Assembly (NCBI GenBank): GCA_033856175.1
Contig: JAWVFK010000040.1
Span: 1-12,611 of the forward strand
From: JAWVFK01 sp033856175
Lineage (GTDB): Bacteria; Actinomycetota; Thermoleophilia; Solirubrobacterales; 70-9
Direction of reading: 5' to 3'
DNA: 12,611 bases
Shown piece by piece: positions 5,916 to 12,611 of this stretch. The translations under genes were made by a program, and so were the position numbers. The notes below the pieces were generated by a model. That model was not told where the DNA came from. It was given only the letters and a program-made list of their open reading frames with translations, and made no database searches. Position 1 is the first letter of the stretch. The number at the start of each line of letters is the position of its first letter.

Positions 5916-6623
5916 CTAACGCATCAGCGCGAAGCGCCGCATCCGCACCACGGCGGCCTTGCGCGGCAGCGGCCGCATCGGCGTCCGCCGCCGGCCGGTG
6001 ACCGGCGTGCGGCCGATCGCCGCGAAGCGCTTGCGCAGGAAGGCGAAGGCACGCGACTGCAGCTGGCGCACCGAGTCGGGGCTGCGGCCGAGCACGCGGG
6101 CGACCTCGGCGTTGCTGAGGTCCATCACGTAGCGCAGCGCGATCACCTGCCGCTGGGCCTCGGGCAGTCGCGCGATGAAGACCATCAGGTCGCCGTCGGA
6201 GAGGCGGTGGAGGAGCTGCGGGTCGAATCGCTGATGGCCGTTCTCGAGCCGCTGCTCGACGGCGGCCGGGGCTTCGACCTGCGTGTTCCCCTCGCGCCGG
6301 TGGTGGTTGATCGTGTAGTTGCGGGCGACGCGCAGCAGCCAGGATGAGAACGGCACGTCCCGCAGCTCGAAGTCCGGCAGCGCCTTCAGTGCCCGCAGAA
6401 AGACCTCCTGGACGCCGTCCTCGGCAGCGTGGGTGTCCTGCAGGGCGACACGCAGGTAGGCGTAGACCTGATCGAAGTGGCGCTCGTATATCGAGCCGAA
6501 GGCATCCCGGTCGCCGGCCTGCACACGGACGATCAGGCGCGCGGTCTCGATCCGTTCGCGTTCCTCAGCCGCCGTCTCGACCCGAGCGACAAAACCGACG
6601 GCCTGCTGGCGCGGCGCCTCCAC
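5916..6623 (-). CDS. ECF-type RNA polymerase sigma factor with Arg-rich C-terminal tail
   Basis: Sigma-70 family group IV (ECF) factor directing RNA polymerase to an alternative promoter set. From GTG 6623 it is 235 residues. Region 2 is clear: RLIVRVQAGDRDAFGSIYER, then EDGVQEVFLRALKALP and SSWLLRVARNYTINHHRR (about residues 30-110). Region 4 follows a linker: LPEAQRQVIALRYVMDLSNA, then VARVLGRSPDSVRQLQSRAF with the helix-turn-helix (about 153-193). The final 32 residues hold ten arginines and one lysine, an unusual extension. The frame stays open up to GTG 6767, which would add 48 arginine-rich residues; I prefer 6623 because 6767 would leave no room for divergent promoters and because the added part does not look like a sigma domain. 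No anti-sigma gene is adjacent. It may regulate itself or either neighbour, but this is inference. Confidence 0.87.
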   Translation of the reverse strand: MEAPRQQAVGFVARVETAAEERERIETARLIVRVQAGDRDAFGSIYERHFDQVYAYLRVALQDTHAAEDGVQEVFLRALKALPDFELRDVPFSSWLLRVARNYTINHHRREGNTQVEAPAAVEQRLENGHQRFDPQLLHRLSDGDLMVFIARLPEAQRQVIALRYVMDLSNAEVARVLGRSPDSVRQLQSRAFAFLRKRFAAIGRTPVTGRRRTPMRPLPRKAAVVRMRRFALMR

Positions 6624-6757
6624 GCGGGCAGTTTCGCCTCTGGAGCGGCGTTTGTCCAGCGGCAACGGGGCTGGACGGCCTAGGCGGTGCCAGGGGACGC
6701 TCGGCCGCCGCCGTAACCGCGATCGATCAAACCGGCCTGCCGCACGGGTCGCGAAGA

Positions 6758-6767
6758 AAATCGTCAC
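6758..6767 (+). promoter_or_regulatory. Second copy of AAATCGTCAC, candidate half-site
   Basis: These ten bases repeat the half-plus-centre of the palindrome at 5867-5882 and lie six bases before ATG 6773, in the gap between the divergent sigma-factor and secreted-protein genes. The opposite arm is not preserved. With the other copy also upstream of a gene in this block, a shared binding protein is possible. Confidence 0.3.
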
Positions 6768-6772
6768 AGAAC

Positions 6773-9700
6773 ATGCGCCTGGGTTGTTTATCGGCCGACG
6801 TGGAGAGCTTCCCCCGCCAGCCCGAGCGCCTGCCTGACCGCCCCGAGCCTGCAGCTCGGCGCTTCAAGCCGCCTCGTGGGCGTGCGGTCCACAGTGGCCG
6901 ATCGGCACTGCGCCGTCTGGCCGCGATGGCTCTCGTCGTCCTGCTGGTGGCCGGATTGGCGAGTATCGCTCGCGCCGACGACCCGGTGCCGGTGCCGAGC
7001 GACCCGACCGCTGGAGTGCTGCCGACGAAGATCGACCCCAACCCCTGCCCGACGGTCAACGGCGCCTCCGGCCAGGCCAGCTGCGACACCCAGTTCACGC
7101 CGATCGCCGATGCCAAGACCGGCTCAGAGCTCTTCAAGCAGGTCGGCGGCGCCCGCTTCAACGAGACGAGCCCGATCAGGGGCTCCTTCACACCGACCAC
7201 GGTCGATTTCTACGCCGTCCGCTTCTTCGACCAGAACCACGGCTTCGCCGGCGGCGCCGCCTGCAAGGACCCTGAGACCAAGTTCGACGACCTCAAGGGC
7301 TGTGAGCGCGTGCCGGTCATCTGGGAGTACACCAACAAGCCGGGCGAGGGCCCACTCTGGCGCGAGGTCTACCGCGCCGAGGATCAGGGCTTCGTCGCCG
7401 CGATCGCCTATTACGCGCGCGGCCGGGCACTGGCCGTGGGAGGAACCGGCCGTTATCCCTATCGCGAGTTCTCCAACGACTCGACCTCGGACCCCGACCA
7501 CGACCCCTCCGGCAAGGGCCGGATCTGGGAGACCAGCGTGGCGCGCTTCGGCGACTCGGACTGGCACGAGTACGGCGCCGACCAGAAGCCGACGGCGCCC
7601 AACATCCCCGCCGACCCGGCGCCGACCGACGCGCAGCAGCCGGCCCGGGTGGCGGCTGACGCGACGGACGGCACCGTCGACAAACAGCTCGACACCCTCG
7701 TCGGCCCCGCGGCGAAGATCGGTGAGCAACTGGGCGAGCAACAGGTTCAGGGCGCCGAAGCCAAGGCCGGCGCCCCGCCGACAGACTTCGGCGCCGCGAA
7801 CGGCGCCGCAAATGGCCTCCTCGACTCGCTCAAGGGCCGCCAGCCGGACCTCAACGAGCAGCTTCGCAAGCCGACGGCGACGCCGATGCGGGCCCTGACC
7901 GCTATCGACTGCTCGCCGATCGACGTCGACCAGTTCTGCGTCGCCGGCGGGATCCAGCAACTGTTCATGTGGCACAGCGGCACGATCGACAAGAGCTACG
8001 GCAACGGTAGCCCCGACTCGGCAATCGGCACCACGCTCGCCCCGGGCGCCACCAGCGGCAGCGGCAAGCGGGGCGACGTCGAGGCGGCGATCAACTTCCG
8101 CTTTCGCGTCCGCGCGCTGCGCTTCGTCTCCGGCGAGACCACCGGCAGCGGCCAGATCTCGGTCGTCGGCGTCACCGCCGGATGCTGCGATCTCAATCCG
8201 GCAAACGATCTCGCCCGCCTGCTGGTCTGGGACAACGACCGCTGGCGCCTACTCGGACCGAGCTACGGCCTGGTCAGCAACTTCGACCGCCTTCGGGCGA
8301 CGATTCCCGACAGCTTCTACGCGATGTCGGTCAGGCCCGGGCAGCCCGGGACGGTCTCGGTGCTCGCCACTCCCGGCGGGCCCGAGAGCGCCGTCGAGCC
8401 CCCCTCCTGGATCATCGGCGCGATACCGCCTGGCACGGCAAAGGGATTCGAGACCGATGTTTTCTGTCCCGCGTACGACACGCTGGCGCTGCTGACGCCA
8501 AGTTCGAGCTGCACCCATCTTGCGCAGAACGCCGTCGGGCTCGACCTCAGCGACACGCGGCTCGCCGCCGGCGACGGCGACGTTAGCGGCGTGCCTGCCT
8601 CGGCGAGCTACGCGAGTTTTGGCGGCGGCGGGGGACCGGACGCGGTCATGGACTGGGCCGTCGGCGAGCGGCGCTCCACCGGCCAGGGCCTCGCGTACAC
8701 GACGACCGTGGCGCCGCAGCGGCTCCGCCTGCCGTCGCCCTTGGACTGCTCGGTCGCCGTCGCGGTACCCGACCCGAACTGCCGGCCGGCCAGCAGCGAC
8801 GATCTGCAGCGGCGGGTCAAATCCGCCGGCCTCTTCCTGCTGCCGAGCTACCGTCTCAACGCCTTCACGACGATCGGCTCGACGGGCATCAGCTGGGCCG
8901 TGGGAGACAGGGGAGCGCTGCTGCGCATGGGCGGATCGGGCGACGACAGCGCCGTCTTGCCAGAGCCGAAGCCGCCGCGCGTGGGCGCAGCGAAGCGCGG
9001 CCCGTCGCCGCCATCGAGCTCCTTCGCGCCATTTCGCGGCAATGAGCTCAGCTCGACCGCCGGCACCCTGCCCTCGCTCGAGGATCGCCGCCGCCAGATG
9101 CCGCGGCCGCAGATCGTCCCCTGGGGCTCGCCCCAGACCTCGCGCTTTATAGGGCTGCTGAAGGACGACGTGTCCTCGATCGTCACCAGCCGCGATGGCA
9201 GCGAAGCCTGGGCGCTCGGTTCGGGCCTGATTCCCGCAGGCCACTCGGCCCTACCCGACGGGCGGACGACGCTCTATCACTTCGTCGACTCGCGCTGGCA
9301 GCGCTGCGATCCCCTCGGCGTGTCCGAGCAGCTGCCGGCCGACCCGTCCTGCGAGAGCCTGGCGCCGCTGCTGCGCTACCTCAACGTCAGCAGCCACCAA
9401 TCGGAACCCGTGCGGTTGCTCGCCGCGACCCGCGTGCCGCTCGAGAACGACTCCGACCCCGCCAACGACGACGAATTCGAGGTCGTAGCGGTCGGCACCC
9501 CCTACACCCCCCCAAGATCGAGCGACGGCGTCTCCCGTCCGGCCGTGCTCGTCTACAGGAACGGGCGCTGGAGCCTCGACGAGCCGGCGATGAAGCAGTT
9601 GGTGCCGACGATCTTTGACCTGACCAGGCTCGTCAGCGTCGCATTCAGCGCTCCCGACGACGGCTGGATCACCGACACGGATGCCGACCTCTTTCACTTC

Positions 9701-12611
9701 GACGGCCGCCGCTGGACCCGCTGTGCGGCGGGCTCCTCGCAGCGGGCCTCCTGCGGCGACGATCCCGGCGCTCCGCGGCTGCCCGACCCCGTCTACGCGA
9801 AAAATGGCGAAACGGCGCCGCCGCTCAGCGTCGCCGAGGTCGGCACGCGGATCTATCTCTACGGCGGCGCCACCAGAGCGGGATCGCCCGATTACCCGGT
9901 CATCCTTTACAAGGATCCTGGTGGCCGCTGGACAGATGGCTCGGGCGCCGATGGAATGGGCTATGACCCCGGCTGCGCGAGCCGCGACACCTCCGTCAGC
10001 CCGAGCAAGTGCGTGGCGGCGGCGGGAACCAAGCGGGGATTCCTGCAGGCGTTGAGCGTCGCCGAGAACGGCGATGGGCGGGCGAGCGGCTGGGCGAGCG
10101 GCGCGACGATCAATGCGGTGGTCAACTTCCCAAAGACGGGCGCCGGGACTCAGGACTACCAGCTCGAGCACACCGGAACCAGCGCCCAGGGAATCCTGAT
10201 GCACCTCGGACACAAGGCCGGCAGCTCGGGGTCGGCCTGGGCGCCGTGGAGCGCCGACGACGCGATCGGGCTCTATCCCGACAAGCTCTTTGCCTCCGGG
10301 GTGGACCCCCGTCCGGATCCGCAGCTCCTGGCGCTGCCGGGGCGGAATGGCGAGGGTGAGGCGTTCCTGCTGCCGACGAGCCACGACGACAAGTCCGAGG
10401 GGCCCATGTTTCGCTTCGACCCCGGCCGGGGACGCTGGGAGGTCTTCCCGACGCCATTTCGGATGTCCTCGTCGGCAATCTTCGATGACATGGGCGCCAG
10501 CGCCCGGCCGCGGATGCTCGTCTCCGACGGCCAGGGCGGCGCCTGGATAGCGATCCGCCGGATGGGCGGCGAAGCTGGGTTCGGCGCGCTGGCGAGCCGC
10601 AGCGCCACCTTCTTTTACCGCTACACCGACGAGGTTCCGGAGTCGCCCTTCGCCGAGGTGCCCCATCCTGCCGATAACTCGGTCGTCGTCGACGCCGCCG
10701 GCGGCGTCGACGGCAGCTTCTGGCTGGCGACCAACACGAACACGGTCTACCGCTATGACCGGGTCACGGGCTGGGACCGGCTCTCGGTCCCGGGCTGGGA
10801 CCCGGGGCGGGTCGTCACCCACGTCTCGGCGGCCCGGGCGATAGCGATCGGCGCCGATGGCAACGGCGTGCTGGTTGGGGACGGCGGCCGAATTGCCGAG
10901 CTCTCGCCGTCGGGGGCGGCGCTCGATTCTGCCTCGGGCCGCTCCTGCGGGCGCGGCGACCCGCCGCCCTGCAGCACGGGTCGTGACCTCGACGCTGCCG
11001 CGGTGGCTCCCGACGGTTCGGCGCTCGTCGGCGGCGATACACGGACCCTGCTCTGGCGCGGTCCGGGCGGCGATTTCCAGGCCGTCGCCAAGCCGCCGGC
11101 GGCGCTCTCGGCGAGGATCACGGGGATATCGATGCCCTCTCTCGATCGAGCCTGGCTGACGACCGACCACGGCGAGGTCTTTGCCGGCGAGCGCAATGGA
11201 TCGAGCTGGAGCTGGCGGCTCGAGAACGACACCGCTGACGGCACGGTGCTCAACAAGACGGTCGACGGCCCGGCCGGCGAGGGCGGTGAGGAGGCCGCGC
11301 TCAGCGCCGTCGCCGTCGATGCAGGCGGCTTTGGCTTCGCGGTGGGGGAGCGGGGCCTGATTCTCGAGCGCTCGGGTAGCGGCGACCATCCCTGGCGGCG
11401 ATTGACTGGCCTGCCGATCTCGGGTTACAGCTCCGTGACGATTGCTCCAGGGGGTCATCAGTTCGGCGCGCTGATCGGCGGCGACTACGGCCTGATCCTG
11501 ACGCTCGAGCGGGGCCATCTCGCCACTGCCCACCAGGCCGACCCCTACGACGGCGTCAACACCTCGCACACCGACGTTCCGTTCTCGACCGGCGTCCCCG
11601 GGATGGCGCTAATACCGGGTCAGCACGACGGGGAGCTTGAGGCCTGGGCGGTCGAGCAGGAGGGGACGAGCTTCGATTCTGACAACCGCTCACCGCAGCC
11701 AAACGCGCTGCTTCATTACTCGAGCGATCCCGCCGACCCGCTACTCGACGGCGTCGAGGGACAGGCCGTAACGCCGCCTGACGCGCCGCCGGCGAGGCCG
11801 GGTGAGCTCAGCTTCGCCGTCTTTGGCAAGTCCGATTGCGACCAGCCGGCGGCGAAGATCTGCGCGGCGCCGAGCGGCGCCAACCTCCAGAGCGACATCA
11901 TCCCCCGCCGGATCGACCAGAGCCTTATGGAGCCCGCGTCGCCGGCACAGTTCGCGCTCTTCTCCGGTGACGCCGTCCAGGACGCCGGCCTTGACCAGAA
12001 CGACCCCAATGGCAGCCTGACGGGAAATACCATCGGCGTGAACGGCACGGGCGTCGATGAGCGCTCCGTGACCGGCGGCCAGCAGACGTTGCCGCCGATC
12101 GTCGGCGACCACCTCAACACGAGCGTGGTCCACCGCGACTGGCAGGACATCGTCACCCGGCCGCTTCTGGACTCGGGGCTGCCGCTCTTCGGCGCCATCG
12201 GCGGTCAGGATCTCTCCAAGGCCCGCGACGACACTTTCCGCGTCGCCCAGGGCGGCACCAACCTCGGCTACCGCCAAGCAATGGCCCCCATGCCAGCCCC
12301 CTGGGGAACCGATCCCAAGCCGCAGTCCCGCAACGGCATCACCTGGGCACCAGCAGAGGACAACACAACCAAGACCGCCAACGACGCCACCCAGGCCTCG
12401 ACCCACTACGCCGTAGACGGAATCAAAGACGGCAAGAAGATCCTCCGCCTGGTAGTAGCCGATACCTCCAGAGGCTCGCTAACCGCCTCAGACCCGCTTC
12501 AGAACCCCCCAGAGACCCAATCCGCCTGGCTGGAGAAGCTCCTCTGCATCAAGGGCTCCCAGGCAGACACCGGCTCCTGCACCAGAGAGCCAGACCAGCA
12601 GGCAATCCTGA
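6773..12611 (+). CDS. Giant secreted propeller-repeat protein, C-terminal end beyond window (partial)
   Basis: The frame is open from ATG 6773 to the right edge without a stop, at least 1,946 codons. I do not recognise it as a named protein. A basic, arginine-rich N-terminal stretch (1-51) leads to a hydrophobic core MALVVLLVAGLASIARA (52-68) with likely signal-peptidase cleavage after Ala68. Next come a Cys-containing region (69-260; VDFYAVRFFDQNHGFAGG near 143-160), an Ala/Pro/Gln-rich linker (about 270-370), a second Cys-rich part (DCSPIDVDQFC, then GCCD), many BNR/Ycf48-like repeats from about 700 to 1570, and a phosphoesterase-like region from about 1677. No membrane anchor is visible so far. 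ATG 6773, GTG 6800 and ATG 6926 are candidate starts; 6926 would leave the signal peptide without its basic n-region. The ECF sigma gene is divergent. An extracellular or surface location is inferred from the signal sequence. Confidence 0.85.
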   Translation, partial: MRLGCLSADVESFPRQPERLPDRPEPAARRFKPPRGRAVHSGRSALRRLAAMALVVLLVAGLASIARADDPVPVPSDPTAGVLPTKIDPNPCPTVNGASGQASCDTQFTPIADAKTGSELFKQVGGARFNETSPIRGSFTPTTVDFYAVRFFDQNHGFAGGAACKDPETKFDDLKGCERVPVIWEYTNKPGEGPLWREVYRAEDQGFVAAIAYYARGRALAVGGTGRYPYREFSNDSTSDPDHDPSGKGRIWETSVARFGDSDWHEYGADQKPTAPNIPADPAPTDAQQPARVAADATDGTVDKQLDTLVGPAAKIGEQLGEQQVQGAEAKAGAPPTDFGAANGAANGLLDSLKGRQPDLNEQLRKPTATPMRALTAIDCSPIDVDQFCVAGGIQQLFMWHSGTIDKSYGNGSPDSAIGTTLAPGATSGSGKRGDVEAAINFRFRVRALRFVSGETTGSGQISVVGVTAGCCDLNPANDLARLLVWDNDRWRLLGPSYGLVSNFDRLRATIPDSFYAMSVRPGQPGTVSVLATPGGPESAVEPPSWIIGAIPPGTAKGFETDVFCPAYDTLALLTPSSSCTHLAQNAVGLDLSDTRLAAGDGDVSGVPASASYASFGGGGGPDAVMDWAVGERRSTGQGLAYTTTVAPQRLRLPSPLDCSVAVAVPDPNCRPASSDDLQRRVKSAGLFLLPSYRLNAFTTIGSTGISWAVGDRGALLRMGGSGDDSAVLPEPKPPRVGAAKRGPSPPSSSFAPFRGNELSSTAGTLPSLEDRRRQMPRPQIVPWGSPQTSRFIGLLKDDVSSIVTSRDGSEAWALGSGLIPAGHSALPDGRTTLYHFVDSRWQRCDPLGVSEQLPADPSCESLAPLLRYLNVSSHQSEPVRLLAATRVPLENDSDPANDDEFEVVAVGTPYTPPRSSDGVSRPAVLVYRNGRWSLDEPAMKQLVPTIFDLTRLVSVAFSAPDDGWITDTDADLFHFDGRRWTRCAAGSSQRASCGDDPGAPRLPDPVYAKNGETAPPLSVAEVGTRIYLYGGATRAGSPDYPVILYKDPGGRWTDGSGADGMGYDPGCASRDTSVSPSKCVAAAGTKRGFLQALSVAENGDGRASGWASGATINAVVNFPKTGAGTQDYQLEHTGTSAQGILMHLGHKAGSSGSAWAPWSADDAIGLYPDKLFASGVDPRPDPQLLALPGRNGEGEAFLLPTSHDDKSEGPMFRFDPGRGRWEVFPTPFRMSSSAIFDDMGASARPRMLVSDGQGGAWIAIRRMGGEAGFGALASRSATFFYRYTDEVPESPFAEVPHPADNSVVVDAAGGVDGSFWLATNTNTVYRYDRVTGWDRLSVPGWDPGRVVTHVSAARAIAIGADGNGVLVGDGGRIAELSPSGAALDSASGRSCGRGDPPPCSTGRDLDAAAVAPDGSALVGGDTRTLLWRGPGGDFQAVAKPPAALSARITGISMPSLDRAWLTTDHGEVFAGERNGSSWSWRLENDTADGTVLNKTVDGPAGEGGEEAALSAVAVDAGGFGFAVGERGLILERSGSGDHPWRRLTGLPISGYSSVTIAPGGHQFGALIGGDYGLILTLERGHLATAHQADPYDGVNTSHTDVPFSTGVPGMALIPGQHDGELEAWAVEQEGTSFDSDNRSPQPNALLHYSSDPADPLLDGVEGQAVTPPDAPPARPGELSFAVFGKSDCDQPAAKICAAPSGANLQSDIIPRRIDQSLMEPASPAQFALFSGDAVQDAGLDQNDPNGSLTGNTIGVNGTGVDERSVTGGQQTLPPIVGDHLNTSVVHRDWQDIVTRPLLDSGLPLFGAIGGQDLSKARDDTFRVAQGGTNLGYRQAMAPMPAPWGTDPKPQSRNGITWAPAEDNTTKTANDATQASTHYAVDGIKDGKKILRLVVADTSRGSLTASDPLQNPPETQSAWLEKLLCIKGSQADTGSCTREPDQQAIL
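6926..6976 (+). other. Signal peptide core and cleavage site of the giant protein
   Basis: The codons give a 17-residue stretch ending A-S-I-A-R-A, followed by DDPVPVPSDP, a typical Ala-x-Ala cleavage site and mature N-terminus. The basic residues GRSALRRLAA lie just before it and need a start upstream of 6926. The twin arginine lacks the following F-L-K pattern, so Sec export is more likely than Tat. Confidence 0.7.
8862..11500 (+). other. Region of BNR/Ycf48-like beta-propeller repeats in the giant protein
   Basis: At least eight degenerate repeats share the form (D/G)G-x-x-W/F-A/L-V/T-G-x-x-G-x-(L/I/V)-x-R/H, followed by a W-containing strand. Clear examples, numbered from ATG 6773, are ISWAVGDRGALLRM (706-719), DGSEAWALGSGL (808-819), DDGWITDTDADLFHFDG then RRWTRC (962-984), FWLATNTNTVYRYD (1316-1329), AWLTTDHGEVFAGE (from 1460) and FGFAVGERGLILERS (1520-1534). 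This pattern is known from Ycf48-like and BNR/sialidase-type propellers. Length would allow more than one propeller. Function is not implied; such blades often bind partners or carbohydrate. Confidence 0.6.
11801..12214 (+). other. Degenerate calcineurin-like phosphoesterase core in the giant protein
   Basis: Three features appear in the order expected of metallophosphoesterases: a hydrophobic strand with a polar turn, LSFAVFGKSDC (near residue 1679), in place of the D-x-H motif; FALFSGDAVQDAG (1727-1739), which matches the G-D-x-x motif after a strand; and SGLPLFGAIGGQDLS (1801-1815), placed where G-N-H-D/E normally follows a strand. Only the second motif keeps its metal-ligand pattern well. 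The later His motifs would lie past the right edge. The assignment is inference from motif order and may be wrong. Confidence 0.4.

Noticed and set aside
6843..6859. CCGAGC-ctgca-GCTCGG inverted repeat near the start of the giant gene
   Set aside because: Six-bp GC-rich arms are expected by chance in this composition, and it lies within codons of the N-terminal region if either upstream start is used.
9251..11569. A 772-codon open frame on the - strand across the giant gene
   Set aside because: The + strand frame shows a signal peptide and repeated propeller motifs, while the antisense product is a compositional Arg/Ala/Gly/Val mix without motifs. It is a wobble-position shadow.
1..12611. 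tRNA, rRNA, CRISPR, insertion sequence or phage features
   Set aside because: No cloverleaf with a T-loop GGTTCGA-type core, no regular spaced direct repeats, no transposase motifs and no terminal inverted repeats with target duplications were seen on either strand by eye.

Overview
The window is very GC-rich, densely packed DNA with strong G/C preference at third codon positions, GTG/TTG starts and 4-base gene overlaps. The gene set (a pair of MlaE/YrbE permeases, a DUF354 protein next to a WecA-type transferase, an ECF sigma factor and a giant secreted protein) suggests a high-GC actinobacterium, possibly of the Thermoleophilia/Solirubrobacterales type. That placement is inference from gene content and composition; no rRNA or other phylogenetic marker is present.

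Layout. (1) 1-1333, + strand: the end of one MlaE/YrbE-type lipid-transport permease, a complete second permease, and a small three-helix membrane protein, all tightly coupled. (2) 1395-5410, + strand: rpiB (ribose-5-phosphate isomerase B), glyA (serine hydroxymethyltransferase), a DUF354 putative glycosyltransferase-like protein, and a WecA/TagO-type polyprenyl-phosphate sugar-1-phosphate transferase with an odd cytoplasmic tail of tandem decapeptides. This resembles the rpiB-glyA-(upp)-wecA neighbourhood found upstream of ATP synthase genes in other Gram-positives, but no atp gene follows. (3) 5419-6767, - strand: a small charged coiled-coil protein, preceded by an ECF sigma factor with arginine-rich ends; a perfect 7-bp inverted repeat lies between them. 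(4) From about 6773 to the right edge, + strand: one enormous open frame, not closed in the window, for a secreted protein. It has a signal peptide, a Cys-containing N-terminal region, an Ala/Pro/Gln-rich linker, many BNR/Ycf48-like propeller repeats, and a C-terminal part that looks like a degenerate calcineurin-type phosphoesterase core.

How the parts may work together. The left block handles envelope lipid transport. The middle block combines C1/pentose metabolism with the membrane step that starts a cell-wall glycopolymer. The right half is the most unusual part: a sigma factor without a neighbouring anti-sigma gene, divergent from a giant exported propeller protein, with a 10-bp sequence (AAATCGTCAC) present both in the divergent intergenic region and inside the inverted repeat upstream of the coiled-coil gene. 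A shared regulatory circuit is a hypothesis, not something the sequence proves. No tRNA, rRNA, CRISPR array, insertion sequence or origin was seen, and no stretch over 300 bases lacks a gene.
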